DNA of 22,091 bases from an uncultured Collinsella sp. (GTDB lineage: Bacteria; Actinomycetota; Coriobacteriia; Coriobacteriales; Coriobacteriaceae): NCBI GenBank assembly GCA_959600835.1, contig CAUGNQ010000032.1, positions 1 to 22,091 of the forward strand, read 5' to 3'. Below the pieces are notes generated by a model. It searched no databases. It had not been told where the DNA came from and saw only the letters and a list, made by a program, of their open reading frames with translations. Position 1 is the first letter of the stretch; each line of letters opens with the position of its first letter. Below, piece after piece: positions 13,961-20,765 of this stretch. The translations under genes and the position numbers were made by a program.

Positions 13961-15010
13961 CTAGCGAACAACGCGGACGGCAGGACCGCCCGGCTCCGCC
14001 TCACACACGCGCCCGACAACGGCCGCGATGCGCCCCTCGGCATGCAGGCGGCGGGCGAGCTCATCCACATCGGCAGCAGGCGCTGCGATGAGCAGGCCGC
14101 CCGAGGTCTGCGGATCGTACAGCGCATCCAGCATTCCCGGCTCCAGGTCATCGTCGGCCGCCACGCGCGGGCCAAAGAAATCCTGGTTGCGGTAGGCGCC
14201 GGCAGGGATAATGCCCAGACGCGCCATATTGAGCACCTGGTCAAAGAGCGGCACCGCCCCCGACGCGAGCTCAATCTGCACGCCCGAGCCCTCGGCCATC
14301 TCGCACGCATGCCCGATCAGGCCAAAGCCCGTGACATCGGTGCAGCCGTGAAGCTCGAGTCCCTCGGCCAGGCGAATCGGGGCCTCGTTGAGGGTGCGCA
14401 TCGAGTCAAACATGGCTGCGGCCTCGTCCTGCTCGATGAGCACGCCCTTAATGGCCGTGGTGATAATGCCCGAGCCGATCGCCTTGGTCAGCAGTAGGAC
14501 ATCGCCCACGCGCGCACCGCTGTTGGCGAGCATGCGGTCGAGCGCGACAAAGCCACTCACGGACAGGCCGTACTTGGGCTCGTCGTCGTTGATGGTGTGG
14601 CCGCCCGCGATGGTGCAGCCAGCCTCGACGCACTTGTCGGCGCCACCCGCCAGAATCTCACCTGCGACCTCGACGCCCAGGCAACTGGGAATGCACAGCA
14701 GGTTCATGGCATGGCTCGGCCGCCCACCCATGGCGTAGATGTCCGACAGCGAGTTTGCCGCCGCGATCTGGCCAAACAGAAACGGGTCGTCGACCATCGG
14801 CGGGAAGAAGTCGATGGACTGAACGAGGCCCAGATTATCGCCAACGCGAAAGACGCTCGCATCGTCGGAGGTATCGAACCCCACGAGCAGGTTGTCGTTA
14901 TGCACATTGGGTAAGTCGCCCAGGACCTGGGCGAGGGCTCCAGGAGCCAACTTAGCGGCTCAACCAGAGGCAGCGGTCATCTGCGTGAGCTTGATGAAAT
15001 CGTCAGCCAT
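13961..15010 (-). CDS. selD: Selenide, water dikinase SelD, itself a selenoprotein (Sec at residue 17)
   Basis: SelD makes selenophosphate from selenide and ATP, the selenium donor for SelA. The protein has 349 residues when the in-frame TGA at 14960-14962 is read as selenocysteine. That codon is residue 17, in the context SG-U-AAK, with K20 following; this matches the catalytic Cys17/Lys20 pair of E. coli SelD. Downstream come DDASVF, SDIYAMGG, AGGHTI, DVTGFGLIGHACEMA and DPQTSGGLL, all diagnostic of the family. The ATG at 15010 has GGAGGG just before it, so the real start lies upstream of the TGA. selA, selB and selC in the same window provide the machinery to decode it. A TATACT at 15046-15051 (minus strand) may be the -10 of a separate promoter; the gap to modC is 126 bases and contains a palindromic repeat. 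Confidence 0.96.
14916..14948 (-). promoter_or_regulatory. Candidate bacterial SECIS hairpins in selD
   Basis: Two hairpins lie in the coding sequence just after the Sec codon. The nearer is GGCTC-CTG-GAGCC (14936-14948), starting 11 bases after the TGA. The farther is TCGCCCAG-GTC-CTGGGCGA (14916-14934), an 8-bp stem with a G opening its loop, at about 34 bases from the TGA. Both are within the distance range known for bacterial SECIS elements. Which one SelB binds cannot be decided here. Confidence 0.5.
14960..14962 (-). other. Selenocysteine codon (TGA) of selD
   Basis: In-frame TGA at codon 17 of selD on the minus strand, at the catalytic cysteine position, flanked on both sides by SelD-like sequence and followed by candidate SECIS hairpins. 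Sec recoding, not a nonsense mutation, is supported by the full selA-selB-selC set nearby. Confidence 0.94.
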
Positions 15011-15110
15011 CGATCCCTCCTCTCATAGGCCAATCTTTTCCTCCCAGTATACGCATGGTGGCGCCGCGAGCGGGCGGCGTATCGCAACCCCTACGCGACG
15101 CAGCAGAAGG

Positions 15111-15133
15111 GACAAAGGGACTGTCCCTTTGTC
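15111..15133. repeat. Palindromic repeat GACAAAGGGA/TCCCTTTGTC, possible terminator of modABC
   Basis: A perfect 10-bp inverted repeat with loop CTG begins 3 bases after the modC stop. On the minus strand it is followed by CCTTCT and not by a clean T run, so termination would be weak. The core GGGACAG is shared with the repeats at 5380-5412 and 9121-9207. Confidence 0.75.
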
Positions 15134-15136
15134 ACA

Positions 15137-16207
15137 TTATCGACAAACCAGATGAATTCTCTTGGCATCGAAGTGCATGCGCAGGGTCTCGTCGGCCTGC
15201 GGCAGCTCGTCGGAAGCCACGCTCACCTTGTTGACCTTCCACTGCAGACGCGTGGGCGCATCGACACGTGGCACGTCCAACAGCACCAGCCGCTCAAAGC
15301 GCGAATCGCTCACCCGGGCCACGTGTAAGTCGTAGCTGTTACGACCCCGCTCGGCACGGTTGTCAACATGGAAGTAACTTGCGCGAATCCCCAGGTACGC
15401 CACATCATCAGGAACCTCGCGACCCACATTAAAGGTCATGCCCCAGTCGAGAGCCTCAACTTCTTCGTCGCCGATCTTGCACGCCCGGCTTGTGTTCTTG
15501 CAGCCCGTCAAGCGCAGCGCGGCCAAGGTTTGCGGCCGGCGGACCACATCTTCGACGGAGCCGATCTCCTCCACATGCCCGTTATGCATCACGCAAATGC
15601 GCTGGCACAGGCGACACGCTTCGTCGATATCGTGGCTCACGTAGAGCACGGTGCGGTTGCACACGTCGAACAGGTCGAGCATGTTCTGCTCGAGCGCGCT
15701 CTTAAGGTAGGCATCGAGCGCGCTCATGGGCTCGTCGAACATAAAAATGCCCGGGTGTGCCGCCACCATGCGCGCAAGCGCCACGCGCTGCTGCTGACCA
15801 CCCGAGAGGCGTGCGGGATAGCGGTCGGCAAAATCGGCCAGACCAAAAATGCCCAGATAGCGCTCGGCGAGCTTTTTGCGTGCAGCGACGTCACCCGCAT
15901 CCTGTACGCCGGCGCACACGTTATCGGCCACCGTCATATTGGGAAACAGCTGATAGTTTTGGAACAGCAGGGCGCATTTACGCTCCTGGGGCGATAGGTT
16001 GATGCCCGCCGCCGAATCAAAAAAGGTCACGCCGTTGACGACGATCTTGCCCTCGTCGGGCGTCTCCACACCGGCAATGCAGCGTAGCGTACAGCTCTTG
16101 CCGCACCCCGAGGCGCCCAGCAGCGCCACGCGCTCCTCTCCAGCCTCAAGCTGCATATCGAGCGTAAACCCGGGATAGCGCTTTTTGATATCCAGAACGA
16201 TCGACAT
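15137..16207 (-). CDS. modC: Molybdate ABC transporter ATP-binding protein ModC
   Basis: This is the ATPase that powers molybdate uptake through ModB. The protein has 356 residues. The nucleotide-binding domain shows Walker A GASGCGKS at 31-38, Q-loop Q83 in LFQNYQLFPNMT, signature LSGGQQQRVALAR at 134-146, Walker B IFMFDEPMSALDA at 154-166 and the switch His192 in SHDIDEA. A C-terminal extension of about 130 residues follows; it is where ModC proteins carry a regulatory oxyanion-binding domain, although I do not see a clear Mop motif. The ATG at 16207 lies 3 bases after the modB stop, and GGAGG is inside the modB end, so translation is coupled. The gene ends modABC. The system could also take tungstate; the sequence does not decide. 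Confidence 0.93.
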   Translation of the reverse strand: MSIVLDIKKRYPGFTLDMQLEAGEERVALLGASGCGKSCTLRCIAGVETPDEGKIVVNGVTFFDSAAGINLSPQERKCALLFQNYQLFPNMTVADNVCAGVQDAGDVAARKKLAERYLGIFGLADFADRYPARLSGGQQQRVALARMVAAHPGIFMFDEPMSALDAYLKSALEQNMLDLFDVCNRTVLYVSHDIDEACRLCQRICVMHNGHVEEIGSVEDVVRRPQTLAALRLTGCKNTSRACKIGDEEVEALDWGMTFNVGREVPDDVAYLGIRASYFHVDNRAERGRNSYDLHVARVSDSRFERLVLLDVPRVDAPTRLQWKVNKVSVASDELPQADETLRMHFDAKRIHLVCR

Positions 16208-16210
16208 GGC

Positions 16211-17653
16211 CTATCGACCTCCCTGCAGAGTGGCATCATCGCGCATGAGCTCGGCCAGCGCCTCGCGATCGATACGCAGGGCATCGCCGCCCACCGGGTC
16301 GAGCGAATCGGCCGTATCGGCGAGTTCTTTGGCCCGCTTGCGCTCCGCACGGGAAAGGCCCCGCTCGCGATACTTTTGCGAATGCGCGGTGTACATGTTG
16401 ATAAACAGGATGACCAGGAAACTAAACGCAATCACGACGACAACCCAAAAGAGGGCAACTGAGATGTTGCCACCCATCCACTCAAAGTAGATAGCGATGG
16501 GGATGGTCTGCGTAATACCGGCATAGTTACCCGCAAAGAAGAGGGTGCAACCGAACTCACCCATCGCACGGGCAAAGGCGAGCACCGTACCGGCGGCGAT
16601 CGAGGGCCAGCCGAGTGGCATCATAAGCTTGGCAAAGATACGGCGCTCGGACCACCCCAGGGTTCGCGCGGCGTCGAGCATCTGCGTGTCCAGGCTCTCA
16701 AAGGCGCCGAGCGCCGTACGGTAGACCAGGGGAAACGACACCACCACGGCAGATATCACCGCCGCTGGCCAGGTAAAGACGATCGAGATGCCGTGCGCGA
16801 TAAGCCACTGGCCAACCCCGGTCGAGCGGCCAAACAGCATGAGGAGCAGAAAGCCGCACACCGTGGGAGGCAGCACCATGGGGATGGTAAAGGCCGAGTC
16901 GAGCAGGCCCTTCACGCGGCTCGTCGTGCCCATAGTCTTCCATGCGGCAAACAGGCCCAGCGCAAAGGCAATCACCAGGGCAAGGCCACTCGTTTTGATA
17001 GACACCCAAAGCGGGCGATAGTCGATGCCGGTCAAAAAGGCGACAAGGGACGCCAAGGGCTCCTGTTCATCTTGCATCACAACGGATGATGCTTCCACGA
17101 TTTGAGCGCTATCAAGCCAACGCGCGCCGCCCTTGGCATCACCCGAGGCTGATGCGATGACCACATAGCGGTCCCCATTCGCACCGCGCTCATCAAAGGC
17201 ATAGGTATACCCACCGACATTAAACGCCGCTTCCGTCGTGGCATACCAAGGAAGATCCATGTCTTCCAGCCGTGCGCCTCCCATGCAGTTTGCGCCGTCA
17301 AGCTCGCAGACGAGAGCCTTGAGACCCGATACGCACTCGTTGTCCTGCGGATCCAATCCATACTTCTCGACCGCCTTGGGCGATACCCACACCACAACGC
17401 GATCGGCAGCAGGCGCCACTATGAGGTCCGTGTCCCCTTCAACGGGAAACCGATAGCCCTCGGGCTGGCCCTCCATGACACGGGCGGTCCCCTTGGCTAA
17501 CCGTTCAAAACCATCGAGCCCATAAGAAAGCCCCTTGGCGGTCACGGCAACCTGGGCCCCGCCCTCAGTACCACCGGCAAACGCCCATCCCGGCACCCAG
17601 CAAAGCGCGAGCGTCAAAGCACAGGCGACAAGAATGCGAAATCTATTACGCAC
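16211..17653 (-). CDS. modB: Molybdate ABC transporter permease ModB with an N-terminal extracytoplasmic domain
   Basis: The C-terminal 265 residues are a standard ModB permease: the first membrane segment starts near residue 215, and the EAA-type loop DAARTLGWSERRIFAKLMMP contacts ModC. Unlike usual ModB of about 225 residues, this protein has 480. Residues 1-26 look like a signal sequence (a basic MRNRFR start, a hydrophobic core, then GWAFA). Residues 27-210 form a soluble segment that should lie outside the membrane, with C107, C116 and C123 and a tyrosine- and aspartate-rich stretch around 149-163. I do not recognise this domain; it might be a second ligand-binding or docking piece. The start is the GTG at 17653, with GGAG six bases upstream. 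The frame extends to a GTG at 17722 overlapping the modA stop, but that has no ribosome site and would bury the signal sequence. A charged tail of about 50 residues follows the last membrane segment. Confidence 0.9.
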   Translation of the reverse strand: MRNRFRILVACALTLALCWVPGWAFAGGTEGGAQVAVTAKGLSYGLDGFERLAKGTARVMEGQPEGYRFPVEGDTDLIVAPAADRVVVWVSPKAVEKYGLDPQDNECVSGLKALVCELDGANCMGGARLEDMDLPWYATTEAAFNVGGYTYAFDERGANGDRYVVIASASGDAKGGARWLDSAQIVEASSVVMQDEQEPLASLVAFLTGIDYRPLWVSIKTSGLALVIAFALGLFAAWKTMGTTSRVKGLLDSAFTIPMVLPPTVCGFLLLMLFGRSTGVGQWLIAHGISIVFTWPAAVISAVVVSFPLVYRTALGAFESLDTQMLDAARTLGWSERRIFAKLMMPLGWPSIAAGTVLAFARAMGEFGCTLFFAGNYAGITQTIPIAIYFEWMGGNISVALFWVVVVIAFSFLVILFINMYTAHSQKYRERGLSRAERKRAKELADTADSLDPVGGDALRIDREALAELMRDDATLQGGR

Positions 17654-17659
17654 GAAACG

Positions 17660-17663
17660 CTCC
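17660..17663 (-). promoter_or_regulatory. Ribosome binding site deciding the modB start
   Basis: GGAG on the minus strand lies six bases before the GTG at 17653, which begins a clean signal sequence. The alternative GTG at 17722, in the modA stop overlap, has no such site. Confidence 0.65.
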
Positions 17664-17721
17664 AAGGAAAGACGAGGACAGGGCAAAAGACAAAACGATG
17701 GGATTATCGCTCCAAGCCGCA

Positions 17722-18597
17722 CTACGCGGAAAGCTCAAATCCGTACTTAGCCCAAATCTTCTGCGCCTTCTTGTTGGTCAGACAGAAGTCGATGAACGCC
17801 TTGGCCTCGTCGGCGTGCTCGGAGCTCTCGGCAACGGCACCCGGATACACGATGGGCTTGTGCGAATCCTCGGGGCACACGAAGGCCTCCTCGATGCCGT
17901 CGTAGCGGAAGATGTCGGAGCTGTAGACAAAGCCGGCCACGCAGTCGCCCGTAGAGACGTAAGCTGCGGCGGTGCCGACCTTGTCGGCCAGGGCCACCTT
18001 GTCGGCGAGCTCGGGTGCATACTCGCCGTCGTCGCCCTCGGTACCGGTGTAGAGCCCAACAGAAGCCAGCGCTTGGTTGGCATACTTGCCGGCGGGAACG
18101 GTCTTAGCGTCGCCGACGGCAATCTTGCCGTCCAGGTTCGCGACGTCGGCGATGGCCTCGACCTTGGTGTCGGAGCCCTCGGCACGAATAATCACGAGGT
18201 CGTTGACGAACATGTCCTCACGCGTGTCGGCGTCGACGAGCTCGGCGGCCTCGGCGTCGTCCATAGTGCCCTTGGAAGCGGTGATGAGCACGTCGACCGT
18301 GGCACCGGCACGCATCTGCTCAACGAGGTCGCCGGACGCCTTAAACTGCGTGTCGGCAAAGGTGGTACCGGTCTGCTCGGTGTAGAGCTCCTGAACCTCG
18401 GGCAAAGCCTTCTCGAGCGAGTTGGCGGCAAAGACCTGCAGCTCGACGGTTTCCTTCTTGGAAGATGCCTTAGCAGAACCGGCATCGGAGCCAGTCGGCT
18501 CAGACGTCTTGTTGCCAGAGCAGCCGGCAAGGCCAAGGCCGGCAGCGGCGACAGCAGAGAGCGAGACGAATCCGCGGCGAGAAACCATATCGAACAT
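17722..18597 (-). CDS. modA: Molybdate ABC transporter substrate-binding lipoprotein ModA
   Basis: This is the extracellular binding protein that captures molybdate and delivers it to ModB. The protein has 291 residues. The N-terminus shows a twin-arginine SRRGFVSL at about 6-13 and a lipobox LAGC with C26, so it is probably a lipoprotein anchored to the outer face of the membrane, possibly exported through Tat. The mature domain has the family features FAANSLEKALPEV, FKASGDLVEQMRAGATVDVLITAS, and DCVAGFVYSSD, which fit a type 2 binding-protein fold of the ModA family. The ATG at 18597 follows AAAGGG at good spacing; a TTG two codons upstream is in frame but less likely. It is the first gene of modABC, with 68 bases before modB. 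Tungstate or another oxyanion is not ruled out. Confidence 0.93.
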   Translation of the reverse strand: MFDMVSRRGFVSLSAVAAAGLGLAGCSGNKTSEPTGSDAGSAKASSKKETVELQVFAANSLEKALPEVQELYTEQTGTTFADTQFKASGDLVEQMRAGATVDVLITASKGTMDDAEAAELVDADTREDMFVNDLVIIRAEGSDTKVEAIADVANLDGKIAVGDAKTVPAGKYANQALASVGLYTGTEGDDGEYAPELADKVALADKVGTAAAYVSTGDCVAGFVYSSDIFRYDGIEEAFVCPEDSHKPIVYPGAVAESSEHADEAKAFIDFCLTNKKAQKIWAKYGFELSA

Positions 18598-18657
18598 GTT
18601 CAACCCTTTCGGACCTTGTGCCCGGGTACCCGACCGCGGGCTTTATTCTGTAATTAG

Positions 18658-18663
18658 ATTATA
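18658..18663 (-). promoter_or_regulatory. Candidate -10 of the modABC promoter
   Basis: A perfect TATAAT on the minus strand lies about 60 bases before the modA start. No good -35 hexamer exists at 17 bases, and the -35 region falls inside the palindromic block at 18673-18708, which fits a promoter under control of a bound regulator. Confidence 0.5.
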
Positions 18664-18672
18664 CTTCGGTGC

Positions 18673-18708
18673 GAATAATGATTATGAGAAATTATTCTCT
18701 TCTGAGAA
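18673..18708. promoter_or_regulatory. Putative operator in front of modABC
   Basis: An AT-rich block in GC-rich DNA. It contains GAATAAT (18673-18679) and its inverted copy ATTATTC (18691-18697) with 11 bases between, overlapping GAGAA-ATTA-TTCTC (18686-18699), and another GAGAA at 18704-18708. It covers the -35 position relative to the TATAAT at 18658-18663. It does not match the E. coli ModE site, so the regulator is unknown. Confidence 0.5.
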
Positions 18709-18751
18709 TATAGTTTCAGGCATGCCTAAAGAATGCCGTCCCCTTGGGCGC

Positions 18752-18787
18752 AAATAAAAAGCGGAGCAGCCGTTCAGGTCGCTCCGC
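18752..18787 (-). terminator. Rho-independent terminator of moeA-mog
   Basis: A perfect 7-bp stem GCGGAGC/GCTCCGC (18761-18767 and 18781-18787) with a 13-base loop is followed on the minus strand by TTTTTATTT. It is 14 bases after the mog stop and separates moeA-mog from the modABC promoter. Confidence 0.9.
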
Positions 18788-18801
18788 CGCAGGTAAACCG
18801 C

Positions 18802-19281
18802 TTAGTTGGTATGTCCGCCGCCCGCTGTCATCTGAGCCGCATGCTCCAGCTGGTCCGCTATGGCCTCCCAGCTTTCGCGAGCGGCCTTCGTAGAACCGGG
18901 AAAGTTTACGACAAGTGTATGACCTCGTTGCATACAAATAGCGCGCGAGAGCATGGCGCGGCGCGTCTTGGTCATCGAGTACGCACGGATCGCCTCGGCA
19001 ATACCCGGCACCTCGCGATCGCAGACGGCACGCGTCGCCTCGGGCGTCACATCGCGCATCGAAAGCCCCGTGCCGCCGCAGGTGAGCACGACATTGGCGT
19101 GGCACTCATCGGCGGCTTCCACAATAGCATCACCGATCTCGCTGACGTCGTCGCGCACGACCACATGTGAGACGACCGTCCAGCCCTGCGCCTCGATAAG
19201 TTCCTCGAGTGCGGCTCCAGCCTCGTCCTGGGCAAGGTCCCGCGTATCCGAACACGTCACGATCGATATCTTCAGCTCCAT
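18802..19281 (-). CDS. mog: Molybdopterin adenylyltransferase family protein (MogA/MoaB)
   Basis: The enzyme adenylates molybdopterin, which prepares it for molybdenum insertion by MoeA. The protein has 159 residues, the usual size for the family. It begins with MELKISIVTCSDTRD, has LTCGGTGLSMRDVTPEA at 66-82, in which GGTG binds the nucleotide and the Asp takes part in catalysis, and ends with VVNFPGSTKAA. The ATG at 19281 is chosen because GGAGG stands just upstream and overlaps the moeA stop region; the frame runs about 30 codons further back inside moeA with no homology. It follows moeA by 10 bases, a pairing common in molybdenum cofactor operons, and ends at a strong terminator. MogA and MoaB cannot be fully separated by eye. 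Confidence 0.93.
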   Translation of the reverse strand: MELKISIVTCSDTRDLAQDEAGAALEELIEAQGWTVVSHVVVRDDVSEIGDAIVEAADECHANVVLTCGGTGLSMRDVTPEATRAVCDREVPGIAEAIRAYSMTKTRRAMLSRAICMQRGHTLVVNFPGSTKAARESWEAIADQLEHAAQMTAGGGHTN

Positions 19282-19291
19282 AGCATTCCTC

Positions 19292-20554
19292 CTACAACAC
19301 GGCGTCCTCAGGCAGGTCGACACGCACAACATCCACGACGTCGCCCGCCTTGAGCTCGCACGGACCTTCGTCAATACGCAGCAGGCAGTTGGCCCGCTGC
19401 ATCGTGCCGAGCAACGCCGAATTCTGCGTCTTGGCCTCGGTCACCAACAGCTCACCGGTCTCGGGGTCGCGCAAAACCGTGGCGCGATCGAAGAAGCGGC
19501 GATGCTGTCGCTTTTTCACGCCGTGCGTGAGCATCGCCTGCTGCACGGGACGCGCCCCCTCGGCAAAACCGCGCATCTTGCGGATCGCCGGGCGGGCGAG
19601 CATCTCAAAGCCCACATACGCCGCCGCGGGATTGCCCGAAAGCCCCAGATACGGCTTGCCGCCGAGCAGCCCAAACGTGATGGCCTTGCCCGGACGCATC
19701 GAGATGCGATCGAACAGCACCTCACCCTCGCGCCGGACGAGCGCCGTCACGTAGTCGTAGTCGCCTGCCGAGGCGCCACCGCTCGTAATGACAAAATCGC
19801 ACTCCTGCACGGCACGATGCACCAGCTCGGCAATCGCCTGCTCATCATCGGGCGCAATGCCGTAGAACACGGGCTCGGCTCCTGCATCGAGCGCTTCGGC
19901 CATCAACGCCGACGAATTGGAGTCGCGAATCTGCCCGCGCGCCGGCAGCTCACCCGGCGCGACCAGCTCCGTGCCCAGCGAGATAATGCCCACACGCGGC
20001 GCGGCATGCACCTTCACGCTCGCATAACCGGCGCTCGCCAACAAGCCGGCGCCCGCCGGAGCCACGACCTCGCCAGCGCGCATCACGACATCGCCGGCAT
20101 GGGCCTCCTCGGCGGCAGAGCGAACGTTCTCCCCTACCTTGGCAGGCGCCGAGAAGCGAACGCGCGAGCCCTCGTTGCCGTCGCCATCGAGTACGTCGAC
20201 GATCTCGTACTTCACCACGGCATCGGCACCTTCGGGTACCGGCGCGCCCGTCATGATGCGGACCGTCTCGCCCGCGCCGATTGTGTCCTCAAACACATGG
20301 CCCGCGGCCTCGTGTCCGATAACGTCGAGCGTCACCGGCGCCTCGTCAGACGCCTGCGCCAAGTCCGCCGAGCGCACGGCATATCCGTCCATAGCGCTGT
20401 TGGCAAACGGCGAGATGTCGATATCGGCCACCGCATCCTCGGCCAAGGGAAGACCGGCGGCCTGCCACACGGGAATCTCGATGAGATCCGTCGGAGCAAC
20501 GTGCGACAAAACAATCGATTGCGCATCCTCCAGCGGTATGAGTTTCTCTGCCAT
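19292..20554 (-). CDS. moeA: Molybdopterin molybdotransferase MoeA
   Basis: MoeA inserts molybdate into adenylated molybdopterin, completing molybdenum cofactor. The protein has 420 residues, close to the E. coli length. It shows FANSAMDGYAVR at about 50-61, VRIMTGAPVPEGADAVV near 98-114, the MoCF-type domain with ISLGTEL, ITSGGASAGDYDYV near 260, and GKAITFGLLGGKPYLGLSGN near 295, followed by the C-terminal barrel. The ATG at 20554 is chosen because AGAGG lies six bases upstream; a GTG two codons earlier overlaps that site. It is the first gene of moeA-mog and divergent from the ClC gene, with 211 bases between the two starts. Together with modABC downstream it makes a molybdenum uptake and loading block serving the hydroxylase at the left end and probably other molybdoenzymes. 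Confidence 0.95.
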   Translation of the reverse strand: MAEKLIPLEDAQSIVLSHVAPTDLIEIPVWQAAGLPLAEDAVADIDISPFANSAMDGYAVRSADLAQASDEAPVTLDVIGHEAAGHVFEDTIGAGETVRIMTGAPVPEGADAVVKYEIVDVLDGDGNEGSRVRFSAPAKVGENVRSAAEEAHAGDVVMRAGEVVAPAGAGLLASAGYASVKVHAAPRVGIISLGTELVAPGELPARGQIRDSNSSALMAEALDAGAEPVFYGIAPDDEQAIAELVHRAVQECDFVITSGGASAGDYDYVTALVRREGEVLFDRISMRPGKAITFGLLGGKPYLGLSGNPAAAYVGFEMLARPAIRKMRGFAEGARPVQQAMLTHGVKKRQHRRFFDRATVLRDPETGELLVTEAKTQNSALLGTMQRANCLLRIDEGPCELKAGDVVDVVRVDLPEDAVL

Positions 20555-20765
20555 ATGCACCTCTTAATGCCACGGCGCACAACAAGGGCGCCGATTCATT
20601 ATGCTTGTCTCAGTATAATCCCCCCGACGCACGACCGTGACTCGGCCTGTACCCGCAAATACACCTGTCGGTTGCAGGCCGCGAAACAGAATGGAAACCA
20701 ACCCACCGGCTCGTCGCGTTTACCGCGTTTTATAATGCTCGTGCTGCAACCCAAAAGAGGAACGT

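Noticed and set aside
13273..14310. Longer form of YedF starting inside selD
   Set aside because: The extra N-terminal residues are an out-of-frame reading of selD; the ATG at 13899 has a good ribosome site and starts the TusA-like domain.
13961..14950. Short SelD starting after the TGA, or selD as a nonsense pseudogene
   Set aside because: The sequence before the TGA is SelD-like with a strong ribosome site, the TGA is at the catalytic position, and selA, selB and selC are present.
20555..20765. Fluoride or molybdenum-cofactor riboswitch in the gap between moeA and the ClC gene
   Set aside because: I could not find the conserved core of either aptamer by eye; only promoter-like TATAAT and TATACT hexamers stand out.
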